A stretch of DNA of 64,000 nucleotides from Anthopleura xanthogrammica (lineage: Eukaryota > Cnidaria > Anthozoa > Actiniaria > Actiniidae). A model generated the notes under the pieces. That model searched no databases. It had not been told where the DNA came from and saw only the letters and a program-made list of their open reading frames with translations. The position numbers and the translations under genes are program-made. How positions within the stretch are numbered: position 1 is the stretch's first letter; each line of letters starts with the position of its first letter. Below, in pieces: positions 50,322 through 61,844 of this stretch. Where the stretch lies: assembly GCA_964019055.1 (NCBI GenBank), contig OZ025206.1:28340512-28404511 (forward strand). The letters are read 5' to 3'.

Positions 50322-51464
50322 GGCTTAAAAAAGCTCATTAATGTTCAATAGCCATTTTGTTCAATATCGATAGAAAACAATGATTAAAAAATGCTTTTGA
50401 AATAAAAAGAGATGCGTCGTTTTCACTTGGGAATTTGCTTTATTGAGCAATAACAAAGAAATGGTAATGCCTTAAAAAATCTCATTAATGTTCAATAGCC
50501 ATTGTCAGCACCCGGTGGAATATTTAATAATTGCGTATTTCATTTCACTCGCTAATAGAACTTGAACTGACATAGTCAAGCATAGTCATAAACAAGATAA
50601 GAAATTAGGTTACCAACAAATACAGTTATGTTCAAACATAAATAGCAGGATTTGCAATTCGTATGATATAAATACTGTGGAACTATAATATAAGAACGTT
50701 GTATTTCTTTATCTATCTCCACACGTACCTTTATATAAAGACACATGTAACTTTAGATATAGATTAAAGCTCATTAAAAACCATTGTCTGTGTATTATAC
50801 CCCGTTATTCCCCTGGGCTGAATTCAAATCCCTCCCCGCGCTTTAAATTTGTATAGTACTTTATAGAGTATAAAGTGCTCTCCACGTGACTACTGATGAG
50901 TATCGGATTGGACAAAATGGCTATTGAATATTAATGAATTTTTTAAAGGCCATACAATCACGTGCACTCGCCTACGTCTCGTGATTGTATAGCCAATACA
51001 ACACGGACCCGAATGTTGTAAACGACTTATCATATTTATTTTTAATGAAGATAATGATTTCTGTTGAGGAATAGATTTCAAAAGCAGTACAGCGTTATTT
51101 AAGAACATATAGTTTGATGTTTTATAGGAGCATGCGTACAATGTTTTTTGACGTCATACATTATTTGGTACGGGCATCCCACATTATTGTGTTTACATAA
51201 AGAAAGCAAGATGCAGGGTTTTTGATCTAGTTGGTGGGCCTAGCTTTTGAAAAAGCTCTAGGAATCTAGCCATCTTCCTTAAGCCGGACCCACAGGTTTA
51301 TTAGTATTCTGTATCTGATATACAGAACACTAATTATAATAGATTTATTAGTATTGTGTATCAGATACAGAATACTAATTAGCTGAGCTGTATGGGGTTT
51401 TTAAAAACGTTTAAAAAACGCCATGTAAGGTATAACATCATGAAATTTTATTACCAACGACTGC
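50322..51464. other. Intergenic stretch with a perfect 20-bp inverted repeat
   Basis: TTAGTATTCTGTATCTGATA at 51301-51320 is the exact complement of 51359-51378, with a second imperfect pair inside it. Otherwise nothing is recognised. Confidence 0.6.
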
Positions 51465-51468
51465 TTAA

Positions 51469-54400
51469 GAGGGGTAGTCTATAAATGCCACCTGAGGGGT
51501 GCAGAATGAAAAAAATCGAAATTGCTCAAATTTTGTCAGAATGTAGGCCTTAGTGAATTATAACTGTTGTGTAAGTTTCACTGCGATCGGATAAATAGTT
51601 TAGGAGAACGGCACCGAAAACCGTTTTTTTCTGATCACTTCCGGTTTTTTCACTCGATTTCACCACATCCCCAAAAACCCTAAAAATCACAAAATTCCTT
51701 TCGCATTCCACGGCAAACAATTTAATTTCATGATTAAGAGATCCTAACCCTCATTTGGATGGATTTAATCAAGCATTTTGCTTAAAATGGGAATATTTTA
51801 TCGGTTTTTACATTATTTTAATTATTTTGAGCAATATTTTATACCCTATGTTGGAAGGCTAATATCTCCAATGGTACATCAATTCACATAAATTAACTGC
51901 TACAGGGAGAAAGAGTAATGTTTTATCTTTACTTTTATCAAATAAAATTTTGGGGCACTTGAAAATTCGAATTTTGGCAAGACAAAATACAACTCCTATT
52001 GACCCCCAAAATCATGACAACTTGAGTCGTAAGCGGTCACGCTTTATGCGAAAGATAAATTATTTGGTCCATTAAACTGCTTCTAATAGACAAGAAACTT
52101 GATGGTGTAGAAGATAAAACGTTTATTGACATTCTCAGAAAATATTAAAAGAATCCAAGAGAAATTTTTATTGTTTTAGGACAACCAAGTTGAGTCTTCT
52201 TGTTGTGTCACTCGATACTAACGATTTGCCCCTTCGATTTTCGATAATATTTGGTATAGATTGTCTTTAAAAAACCTCAATCACAATATAACAACCTTAC
52301 TAATACAGTATGAACAATTTGTACCTTATTACTGGGATACCTGTGGTATATATGGTGTGGAATAAATATTTTTATTAAAATATCTGGCGGTAGGCAGTCC
52401 ACTACGAGTTAAATCTGATAGAGGGATGACGGGCTACCTGTGGTAATATTTGTCACGCAATCCTGCAAAGTCAGTTGGACTATTAAGTTATTCGCATGGC
52501 GCCTGGATTCAACGAGTTTATTTTCTACAAATCCAAGTGTAACTAGACGCTGGTTGCAGCGTGCACTGGGATACCTGGACCGGGTGGGACCAGGGGCAGG
52601 GGAAGGGGGAGGGTCCTAGGGTGCCCTTGACCCACACTTTGTGGAAAAAGAGTGATCAATTATGAAATAAGTATGATGTATCGTACTCTCGAGGCCCTCG
52701 TTTTCTTTTTTCGTCGTTTTTCAAAAGACAGTGAGAGACTGCCTACTATAAATGTACAATGAAGCTATTTTTGGGAAAAAAAGTTAAATCAAAAACTAAA
52801 TCATCGAAAATACCCATTTTGTTGAAGTCCAACTTCCATATCCTTCCGATTCCAGTCCGAGTTTTATCGTACTTAATTAAGTCGCAGACAGAAAGTCGGC
52901 AAAGCAAGCTGACGGAGACACGTTTTCTTTAGCTCAGCATTTTGTTTACTAGTTGAGTCCTTTATTTAGAACGGTAAGACGAGCAAATAATTGCTCAAAA
53001 CGTCCCTCAGAATTGCATTACATTTTATAATTTTGTATTCGTATATATTTGTAAATCAGTCGACAGTTCGTAAATATTTAACGAGTGCCGTGAGTTGAAT
53101 GAATCTGAGGGTCAAAAGGCATGCGTTCGATTTTTAAAACATGGAATATGTTACAATTATTCGCCGATTTAACATGGAATAATTATCATTACTCTTTCTT
53201 AATATCAAAATGAAAGTCCGAATAAACTTCTTTGTACCTCATGTTTATTTGTAGTAGTGTTGTTGAGTCAAAACATTAAATATAGCATCCGAGAATCGGG
53301 TCGCTAAAACTCAAATGAAGTCATGACGTCCTATCTGTTTGAATTTAGCTTGGAGATCTTTAACACAAGAATTATTTGCTAATTTGTACCTTGGTACTGA
53401 TACTACAGACAATATTGCGTTGAATAGCTGAGTTAAAGCACGAGTAGTCAATTAAAGTTAGATATTTGCCAAGATAAATGAAAATTCTTTAGAAATCTTG
53501 GTTTGATTAGAATTATCCTTGTTTACGTATAAATTAAAAATTCTGACTCAGCTCAGTCTTGAATTACAGCAGTCAACGAAATAGAGCATGCGTAGACATT
53601 AAATTATGTCACGTGATAAGCTAGCTCCGCCCTCTGTTAATTACTTGGCAACATAGTGGCATTGATTGACAGGTGACACATATTAATTAATCGGATTCAT
53701 AGACGGGAACCCTGTGGCAGATGCCCGCTAAGGACTCTTGGGTAAGGGCGCAATGACCCTCTGGGTAGTATTGCGCAATTTGTTCATTTTGTCGCGGAGA
53801 AGACACACACAAAAAAAAAAAAAAAACCAAAGACATTTTATGACTGTGATACCACAGGTATCCCAGTAATAAGGTACAAATTGTTCATACTGTATTAGTA
53901 AGGTTGTTATATTGTGATTGAGGTTTTTTTAAAGACAATCTATACCAAATATTATCGAAAATCGAAGGGGCAAATCGTTAGTATCGAGTGACACAACAAG
54001 AAGACTCAACTTGGTTGTCCTAAAACAATAAATTCTCTTGGATTCTTTTAATATTTTCTGAGAATGTCAATAAACGTTTTATCTTCTACACCATCAAGTT
54101 TCTTGTCTATTAGAAGCAGTTTAATGGACCAAATAATTTATCTTTCGCATAAAGCGTGACCGCTTACGACTCAAGTTGTCATGATTTTGGGGGTCAATAG
54201 GAGTTGTATTTTGTCTTGCCAAAATTCGAATTTTCAAGTGCCCCAAAATTTTATTTGATAAAAGTAAAGATAAAACATTACTCTTTCTCCCTGTAGCAGT
54301 TAATTTATGTGAATCGATGTACCATTGGAGATATTAGCCTTGCAACATAGGATATAAAATATTGCTCAAAATAATTAAAATAATGTAAAAATCGATAAAA

Positions 54401-54726
54401 TATTCCCATTTTAAAAAAAATGCTTGATAAATCCATCCAAATGAGGGTTAGGATCTCTTAATCATGAAATTAAATTGTTTGCCGTGGAATGCGAAAGGAA
54501 TTTTGTGATTTTTAGGGTTTTTGGGGATGTGGTGAAATCGAGTGAAAAAAACCGGAAGTGATCAGAAAAAACGGTTTTCGGTGCCGTTCTCCTAAACTAT
54601 TTATCCGATCGCAGTGAAACTTACACAACAGTTATAATTTACTAAGGTCTTTATTCTGACAAAATTTGAGCGATTTCGATTTTTTTCATTCTGCACCTCT
54701 CAGGTGGCATTTATGGACTACCCCTC
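51469..54726. mobile_element. TTAA-flanked element with ~0.88-kb terminal inverted repeats (family T3)
   Basis: TTAA at 51465-51468 and 54727-54730. The left arm 51469-52349 and right arm 53849-54726 are near-identical reverse complements, starting GAGGGGTAGTC and ending at TACCTGTGGTAT. The 1.5-kb core between them has no recognisable coding frame and contains a G-rich run at 52582-52613. Very long TIRs with TTAA duplications suggest a non-autonomous foldback-like member of a TTAA-specific superfamily. Confidence 0.88.
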
Positions 54727-54820
54727 TTAAGATGGATCAACTTCTGCTGCTCAAAGTATTTCTCCTGTTTGGTTTTAACAAAGCCGCAAATGGAGGTAGT
54801 TAAGTTAATGTATATTTTGT

Positions 54821-55075
54821 CAGGTTTCTCCGGTTTTCCTCCCTTCGCAAAACCTAAGAAACTAAATTTCAATTCAATCTGTTATGTAGTCGTGCCCTGA
54901 CTTTGAACAGCCCATATGTTGTTTAAGGTTTATTCCTATGAGTTGGCCGTGCTCTGAGTTAGATCATCACGTTGGTTGTTGCGAAGTTCAATAATAGTCG
55001 AATGCTTGAATTGCCATTACATACTCCACACGGTGGGGGTATATCTGGGGCATAGTTGTGCAATTTACCGATTCA
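54821..55075 (+). mobile_element. SINE fragment
   Basis: CAGGTTTCTCCGGTTTTCCT matches the second module of the SINE at 11360. It is followed by AGTCGTGCCCTGACTTTGAA, which recurs at about 15006. No tRNA-like head is present. Confidence 0.5.
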
Positions 55076-55185
55076 AATTCAATAATACCTTCTCTCTCTT
55101 CTGTAATTAAAAGCTCTTTTTTGGCGTTTCCTGTCTAAGAAATTATTGTTTTTACAACGTAAATAATCATAAAAGATAAAACTGT

Positions 55186-55465
55186 CAGAAGGTCGAACTT
55201 TGTCTTGTACCCTCCCCACATAGTTATTGATTTGTAACCAACCGTTGAATCCGTGGCGAGACTGATCCGTCCGCCGATAAACTTGTCAAAGTGGAGCGTA
55301 TATATTTGCGAATTTCGACAGCAAGAAGTGAAGCGATATGGCCATTTTCGGATTGGATGTGTTGGATATTTATTGGGCGAAGGGTAGTTGGTGAAAAATT
55401 TGCTGTGGAACAGATTTCTGGCGATTTACGGCCTGTTAAACCAAAGCACCCGAGTTCGAGAAAAA
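55186..55465 (+). repeat. Dispersed repeat R, copy 4 (truncated)
   Basis: It follows the R copies from TGTACCCTCC to CCAAAGCACCCGAGT, then runs directly into the (TTGCCA)n array. It is more diverged than copies 1-3. Confidence 0.8.
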
Positions 55466-55786
55466 TGCCATTGCCATTGCCATTGCCATTGCCATTGCCA
55501 TTGCCATTGCCATTGCCATTGCCATTGCCATTGCCATTGCCATTGCCATTGCCATTGCCATTGCCATTGCCATTGCCATTGCCATTGCCATTGCCATTGC
55601 CATTGCCATTGCCATTGCCATTGCCATTGCCATTGCCATTGCCATTGCCATTGCCATTGCCATTGCCATTGCCATTGCCATTGCCATTGCCATTGCCATT
55701 GCCATTGCCATTGCCATTGCCATTGCCATTGCCATTGCCATTGCCATTGCCATTGCCATTGCCATTGCCATTGCCATTGCCATTGC
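55466..55786. repeat. Hexanucleotide microsatellite (TTGCCA)n, ~53 copies
   Basis: About 321 bp uninterrupted, abutting repeat R copy 4. The LP, CH, NG and MA dipeptide frames are artefacts of the unit. Confidence 0.97.
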
Positions 55787-55829
55787 GCGGAATAACATTC
55801 TGTCTCATGGTTAGCTATTTGACTTCTAG

Positions 55830-56236
55830 CGTGCTTTGCCCCTCTTGGTATTGAAAACGGTTCTATTCCTGATTCCAGTATTACTGCGTCTTCTATCTGG
55901 GATGCCTACCATTCTGCTAGCCGAGCAAGACTGAACATTAAAAAACAAGGCCTCTATAGGGGTGGTTGGTCGGCTAAAGTCCGTGACCTTAAACAATGGA
56001 TTCAATTCGATTTGGGTAAACTGACAAACGTGACGATGATAGCCATACAAAGACGTATAAAAATAAATCTCTTGATTACCAAGGAAGGAAGATATTTAGT
56101 GCAAATAACGACACAGATACAGTGGTCTTTAACAATCTCAGTCCACCGATTGTTGCAAGGTATATCAGGCTCTTACCCAAGATCTGGCAAGGTCACATTT
56201 CCCTTAGGATGGAACTCTACGGATGTCCTCCTGCAG
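55830..56236 (+). pseudogene. Discoidin (F5/8 type C) domain exon with a frameshift
   Basis: After an acceptor (TTCTAG at 55829) the frame reads CFAPLGIENGSIPDSSITAS, then SRARLN, GGWSAK and QWIQFDLGKLTNV, the N-terminal half of an F5/8C domain. Near 56045-56065 the frame changes. The second half continues with GRKIFSANNDTDTVVFNNL, ARYIRLLP, GHISLRMELYGC and a donor GCAG|GT. The exon is about 15 codons shorter than a full domain. Entry and exit phases (2 nt in, 1 nt out) are those of a symmetric phase-1 module. Such domains bind glycans or lipids on secreted and surface proteins. Either a decayed exon or a sequencing error; no partner exons were found upstream. Confidence 0.75.
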
Positions 56237-56282
56237 GTATTAATATTACAGATAAACTTCTGAATGTATTATTGTCTCCATT

Positions 56283-56700
56283 GCAATGAAAATTCAGATT
56301 TTTTTATAATAATAATATTTAATCACTTATACTGCGCGATATTCATGAAATGATCAATCGCGCATAACATATGCTAAATGTAATATCGACTTATATAAAT
56401 ATTATATAGTTTAAAATACAAAAAAAATAAAAACTTATAAAAAATCTAATGATAGAAGAAGATTCTAAAAAAATGATAATAATATCAACGATAATAATAA
56501 CTAATGATTAATCAGAAAGTGACTAACAATAAACCAACTTAAAAAGACATGTCTTTTAACTGACGTTTAAATATAGTGATTGTTGTAATTTCACGCAAAT
56601 CTATGGGCAGAGAATTCCATAATTTAGGGGCCGCAATGGCAAATGCTCTATCTCCTAAATTCGTCTTAGATTTAATAGATGGAACACTAAGCAACAAACG
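56283..56700 (-). mobile_element. LINE 3' fragment, minus strand
   Basis: Minus-strand frame AAPKLWNSLPIDLREI ... FKRQLKDMSF then stop, the same C-terminal pattern as the other LINE fragments. It is followed by a tail with GCGCGATTGATC/GATATCGCGC-like pairing and ATT repeats. Confidence 0.7.
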
Positions 56701-56783
56701 TACTATCAGCATTATCCAATTTTGTGAAAACTCTTTTCTGTAATAATACTTGACTGACTCTAGCTTACCTGTTTGAATTCTAG

Positions 56784-56891
56784 CATCTTCGCCGCCTCTT
56801 GTTTGTCCTGATTCCAGTCCTACGCCTCTTGGTGTTCCTTATTCCAGTCCTATGCCATCTTCATCCTGGGTTTATAGCCAATCTCCTACAG
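56784..56891 (+). other. Possible small exon related to the discoidin exon
   Basis: Bounded by GAATTCTAG and ACAG|GTAATA, 108 bp, with the same entry and exit phases as 55830-56236. It reads SSPPLVCPDSSPTPLG then VPYSSPMPSSSWVY, a Ser/Pro-rich degenerate echo of the discoidin N-terminus (PLG..NGSIPDSSITASS.W). It could be an alternative exon or a relic of duplication. Confidence 0.4.
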
Positions 56892-57510
56892 GTAATATAG
56901 ATAAACGTCTGAATATGAAATTAAGCGTATGTATGATTTGTTTTACTTGCAATAAAATTCTAGATTAACTCTATCCAAATTTTTACGAGGCCTTTACAAT
57001 GCGGACACACTAACCGAGACCACTTGAACAAACCTGACCAATCATATAACACCTAAAAACAATGACATTCCAAAAAAAAATAGTCTGGGCCAATCAGCTT
57101 TAAGAAATCGAAACTGGTATTTGTACAAAGTTTTGGTCTAGAATTTACTATATTGTCGTTTGAAATTCGGGGTTCTTCGAAGACAAGAGGACAGAAAACA
57201 TTTCCTCTATCAACTGGGATAAGTAGACCTTTCACAACTGCGTTTTCGACAGAAATTAGACTAATTTTCGATGCTGTTTTGTGTTCTGCTGTCCGCGTTT
57301 TTTGATACGAAATAGCAGTGAGAACGTGATTATCTGATTGGCTAATGGTTTATCAGTTCGATTTCTGTCTAGTGGTCCTGGTTAGTGTATCCGCACTGTA
57401 TACTATCTGGAATAACATCGTTGGCAATTCCTTTTTAGAATTAGCACTGTAATTAACCTTTGATTATTACTATGATCCATATTTATTTAACTTTTCAATT
57501 TGTTTTCTAG

Positions 57511-57659
57511 CCTCTTTGTCACCTCTTGGTAAACAAAATGGCACCATTTCTGCTTGCAGTTCTACGGTGTCTTTATCCTGGATTCAGTACAATTCTCCAG
57601 CACGAGGAGTGCTTCATATTGCAATGACATTATGCATAAACATCTTTCATTGTTGTTAA
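57511..57659 (+). pseudogene. Truncated discoidin-type exon
   Basis: After TTTTCTAG the frame, in the same phase as the exon at 55830, reads SLSPLGKQNGTISACSSTVS then LSWIQYNSPARG and runs to a TAA at 57657-57659. This is the first ~30 residues of an F5/8C domain without the core Trp and Arg motifs. Probably a relic or a terminal alternative exon. Confidence 0.45.
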
Positions 57660-57801
57660 ACGTTTCCTGTGAGGCAGCATTACCTGGAATTCGTAATTGA
57701 CAAACCTATATAATGTAATGGAGTAATCTTTCTAATTGTCGTTGTACTCTTAACCCTATTCAGACCGGGGGAAGGCCGGCTTTTGAGGCAGATCTTCTAT
57801 G

Positions 57802-57960
57802 CTCCTTTCCATAGTCTTCACACAATCCCTTATGATTCGAGCATGAGGTCGAGGTCAGGGTAAAATGTGCATATTTTTTATACATTTTTATGCAAATTGT
57901 ACCCTGACCTCTACCTCATGCTCGGATCGTAAGGAATTGTGGGAAGACTTTGGAAAGGAG
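57802..57960. mobile_element. Hairpin MITE upstream of the DIRS-like element
   Basis: Arms of about 60 bp: CATAGTCTTCACACAATCCC, then GAGCATGAGGTCGAGGTCAG, face TGACCTCTACCTCATGCTC and AATTGTGGGAAGACTTTGG. The centre has GTGCATATTTTTTATACATTTTTATGCA. Confidence 0.8.
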
Positions 57961-57964
57961 TATA

Positions 57965-58014
57965 GAAGAGTTCGAGTTCGAGTTCGAGTTCGAGTTACAG
58001 TTCGAGTTCGAGTT
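57965..58014. repeat. Short hexanucleotide repeat (GAGTTC)n
   Basis: Eight imperfect units between the hairpin and the start of the retroelement coding region. Confidence 0.85.
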
Positions 58015-60440
58015 AGGTGCAAAAACAAGAATCGAAATTTTTCGTCCGAACAAAGTTCAACAAAGCCAGGTTCATCTCAGCAACGCCAATCTAATGTGTT
58101 TTCTGGTCCTTATGAGTTCCCGTCTCCTTATCAGCACTCAAACCAGCCTTTTCAGCAGCCCTTTCGTCGCCAGCCCAATCCAACCTACAAGTGTTTTAGC
58201 TGTGGTCAAAGAGGACATTGGTCCTGCAACTGTATGGGGTCCAAGCAGCAGTATCGCTCGAGTACCAGCACAACTACCAACACGGGATCCTAAAAGTCTG
58301 GATAAACAACTTACAGCAATTAGCAGGATTGGAGCAGATGAGTATCATTTGAATATTGAACATTGCTTTAGTTCTGATATAGAGTATACACAATTAAGTA
58401 GAAGTTACGCTGAATATATAGAAAACTCTGGCACTGTTATTGTTAAGGAGAGATTAAGATGCCATTATCCTTTTTGGGTGGGCATAGGTGCTTCTCATTT
58501 TGTGCTTAGTACCATTTCGCAAGGATATAAAATTCCTTTCGTATATACTCCTTCTGTTTATTTACGTAACAACAAATCTGCGTTAGAGAATTCTGATTTT
58601 GTTTGTAATGCCGTTTCTGATTTAGTTCAAGTTGGTTCAGTATTAGAGTGTGAGGGGTCTTCCTATGTAGTCAACCCTCTTTAAGTTTCAGTGCAGCCCA
58701 ATGAAAAAAAGGGACTTATCTTAGATTTAAGGCATGTCAATTTTTTCGTTAGGAAAGCGAAAATTAAGTTTGAAGATGCTAGATCTATGTTAACTGTTTT
58801 ATTAGAGCGTACTTGTTTTTGGGCTGTCTCTTTCGATCTTAAGTCTGGTTATCACCCTATAGAGATTTTTGAACCGGATCAGTGTTTTCTCGGTTTTTCG
58901 TGGGAATTTTCTGGAGTTAGGAACTATTTCAAGTTCACTGTTTTACCTTTTGGACTTTCTACAGGTCCATATATTTTTTCCAAAGTGATAAGACCTTTAG
59001 TGAAACATTGGCGTAGTCAAGCTTTAAAAATAGTCGTTTATCTAGACGACGGATTTTGAGTTAGCACCGACCGTCCTAGCTGTCAAGAATGCCTGACATC
59101 GTTAGCTAGATTTAGAAAACTCCGGATTTGTTGCCAATAAAGATAAATGTCAATGGTTACCCACTCAGTTCATACGTTGGCTAGGATATAACTGGGATTT
59201 CGAATCCCAAAGTGTTACTATTCCGCAGGATAAAATTGATAAGGTCAAGTTTGCTATTCAAAATACAATTAATAGATTTTTTGGCCTTTTCTTATCAATA
59301 GACATATTCAAATTGATCAAGGAGCCGATGTGTTTATACATGGCTGTAATACGCCATCTTTGTTTGGGTCTTAAAATTTGAATTGCCCGGTTCTTTTTTT
59401 TAAGTTAGATGGTTCAATTGTTTGGTGAATGTTAAGCAACGCTGGTTGCGATAGGACCACTGAGTCCGTTCAAGGACCACTGGGTCTGTCAAAGGACCCC
59501 TGGGTCCGTTAAAGTTATAATAATCATTAAGTGAATGTTTAAGCAACGCTGGTTGCGATAGGACCACTGGGTCCGTTAAAGGACCACTGGGTCCGTTAAA
59601 GTTATAATAATTATGAAGTGAATGTTTAAGCAACGCTGGTTGCGATAGGACCACTGGGTCCGTTCAAGTTGCAATAATTAAGTGAATGTTAAGCAACACT
59701 CATTGCGTCTAATGAAGAATTTTGTCTTATTTTAAGCATTATTATTATTGTAATTCTTGTAGTTGAGTTGAATCTATTAAAGCTTATGTTTTGATGTTAG
59801 TCTGTTTGGAGTCGACAATTTATTGATTGATTCATTATCTTTTTACAAGTTACAGCAGTGTTACAAGAGCAAACAAGGCATCTAATTGATCCCTGGCTGA
59901 AAGAGGTAGCTGTTGGTTTACCTCTGAGGTGTATAGGCGCAAAAGCTCCATCCACCACTGATCGATATGCAAAAGGTTTTGAGAAATTCAAGTTGTGGAC
60001 AGGGGATTTTAAAGAACTTGGTTCCCTTCCAACGGACAGTTTGACATTACAAGTGAATTCGTTATAATACTATCGCGAGCAGATACTTGTCCATTGAATC
60101 TTTTCTCAAGATATATCAGAGAGTTCAACATTGAATGATTTTCAGAGCTGGCATTTGTTCGTAAATTGCATGTTGATTCGAAAGAGCGTTCCAGTTTCCG
60201 CCAACAAGGGTTAAGTTATTCGTGTGCTAGGTCTATTGTTCTCGATGCTATTACTAATATTGGTTTTCCTTCAGAGAAATACGGGGTTCATAGTTTTAGA
60301 TGTGGTGGTGCCACGGCAGCCGCGAATGCTGGTATTAATGACAGATTATTGAAACGTCATGGAAGGTGGAAAAGTGAGAGGGCCAAAGATTGATATGTGC
60401 AGGATAATATTGAATGCCTTCTTTCAGTTACTAAAGGTGT
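58015..60440 (+). mobile_element. DIRS-like tyrosine-recombinase retrotransposon, decayed
   Basis: In order: Gag-like part with a zinc knuckle CFSCGQRGHWSCNC (58191-58232); an upstream Pol part (FVCNAVSDLVQVGSV, VVNPL-stop-VSVQP); reverse transcriptase with GLILDLRHVNFF, FDLKSGYHPIEI, VLPFGLSTGPYIFSKV and VYLDDG (58685-59059); a further segment GFVANKDKCQW...FIRWLGYNWDF; then a gap where RNase H and methyltransferase would be expected. Last is a tyrosine recombinase: a SAM-like N-terminal part (59833-60067) and a catalytic part with HSFRCGGATAAA, KRHGRW and a Tyr codon at 60394-60396 directly after an in-frame TGA. Several stops and frame changes show it is inactive. LINE-like endonuclease and DDE integrase are absent, as expected for this order. 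Confidence 0.88.
59425..59715. repeat. Tandem ~90-110-bp repeat of paired hairpins inside the DIRS-like element
   Basis: Three full units and one degenerate unit, each starting GTGAATGTT(T)AAGCAACGCTGG. Each contains a GCAAC-GCTG-GTTGC hairpin, one to three GGACC-ACTG-GGTCC hairpins, and then GTTATAATAATTA. It lies where the RNase H region should be, so it may be inserted DNA. Confidence 0.8.
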
Positions 60441-60736
60441 ATTTATGACTAAATAATATATATATATATAATATATATATATAAATTTAGTTCTGGCTCT
60501 TCCTTTAATTTATTTTCGAAAAAATTGTCATAACCAATAAAGAGATGCCAATTCCTATTCTGTCTCCTTGTTATGAATGTAATTTAGTTTGAAAATGATT
60601 TATATTCATTCGAGAGTTAGAATATAAACAATATTTATTTTGAAGAATCGATTAGACAAGCTGAATAATATTAGTAATTTTAATTAAAATTCACTTCTTC
60701 TCAATCTTGTCACACCGGACAAGGTCTGACAGGTTG

Positions 60737-61059
60737 AACTCCAACTCCAACTCCAACTCCAACTCCAACTCCAACTCCAACTCCAACTCCAACTCCAACT
60801 CCAACTCCAACTCCAACTCCAACTCCAACTCCAACTCCAACTCCAACTCCAACTCCAACTCCAACTCCAACTCCAACTCCAACTCCAACTCCAACTCCAA
60901 CTCCAACTCCAACTCCAACTCCAACTCCAACTCCAACTCCAACTCCAACTCCAACTCCAACTCCAACTCCAACTCCAACTCCAACTCCAACTCCAACTCC
61001 AACTCCAACTCCAACTCCAACTCCAACTCCAACTCCAACTCCAACTCCAACTCCAACTC
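60737..61059. repeat. Hexanucleotide microsatellite (CTCCAA)n, ~54 copies
   Basis: About 323 bp without interruption; the LE and NS dipeptide frames are artefacts. Confidence 0.97.
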
Positions 61060-61844
61060 GAGTATTATGGGGATGTAAAATTGGTGAATTCTAAAGTTCG
61101 ATTGAACAAGCGGGTCATGTGACTGACCTATTTTGCATAATATCCCCTGAATGAGCAATGGTAGTACAGTTGTTAGCGCAGATTCATAAACGTCTTAACG
61201 TTTTAATAGGAAGAAGTAAAAATATACCATGACCTTCCATGTACAGATGATAACCTTTACATTGCATTATCATGCATTTTACAGTAATATTCTTCACCTT
61301 GCTTAATTTATTGACGTTTTTCGACATAAATTTGTGCCCGTGATGTAGGCTATATATGACATTTGCACCAACTTGAAATAAGTCTTTGACACCATACCCC
61401 AAACATCGGTAATTTCAGCTAGCTAATATCTGCAAAGCAGATGTAAAAATGTGTCTACTGATTAGATCGGACTGCAGTATGTATTTAAACGTCCCCCGAG
61501 GCTCGTCTTATTTCAGTTTTCCTATACTTGAAATTGGTATTCAACTGCGATACATTCACATGGATGTTTTTTATTGCTAGGAGTACAATTTATGTTGATA
61601 TATAGTAGAGCAACATGTAAACAAAGATATCACCGAAGATCGCAGCAATGTCAAACACTGTCAATAGGTAGAACACGCCGAGGGTCGGGAACCGTGAATA
61701 ACACATATTGTAGTTACCAAGGTATTTCATTTCTAATCTAATAATAAATAATTGATCACTAAGAGCAGAATTTGCAAGTACGCAAAACACTAACTTCTTA
61801 AAAATACAGTAGTAATCGAGGATCCAGCGATCCAGGAGTCAAAT
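61060..61844. other. Upstream region of K2P gene 6
   Basis: No recognised element; presumably holds its promoter. Confidence 0.4.

Larger units (their letters stand above)
56237..57801. other. Region with discoidin-like mini-exons and a LINE fragment
   Basis: Contains the LINE 3' end at 56283-56700, two further partial discoidin-type exons (56784-56891 and 57511-57659) and otherwise unrecognised sequence. A paired GGTCCTGGTTAGTGTATCCG / CGGACACACTAACCGAGACC segment (about 57002-57021 and 57375-57395) is an inverted repeat of possible transposon origin. Confidence 0.5.

Noticed and set aside
55224..55854. LP, CH, NG and MA dipeptide-repeat proteins
   Set aside because: Translations of the (TTGCCA)n array; the flanking parts of the frames belong to repeat R copy 4.
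60691..61158. LE and NS dipeptide-repeat proteins
   Set aside because: Translations of the (CTCCAA)n array.
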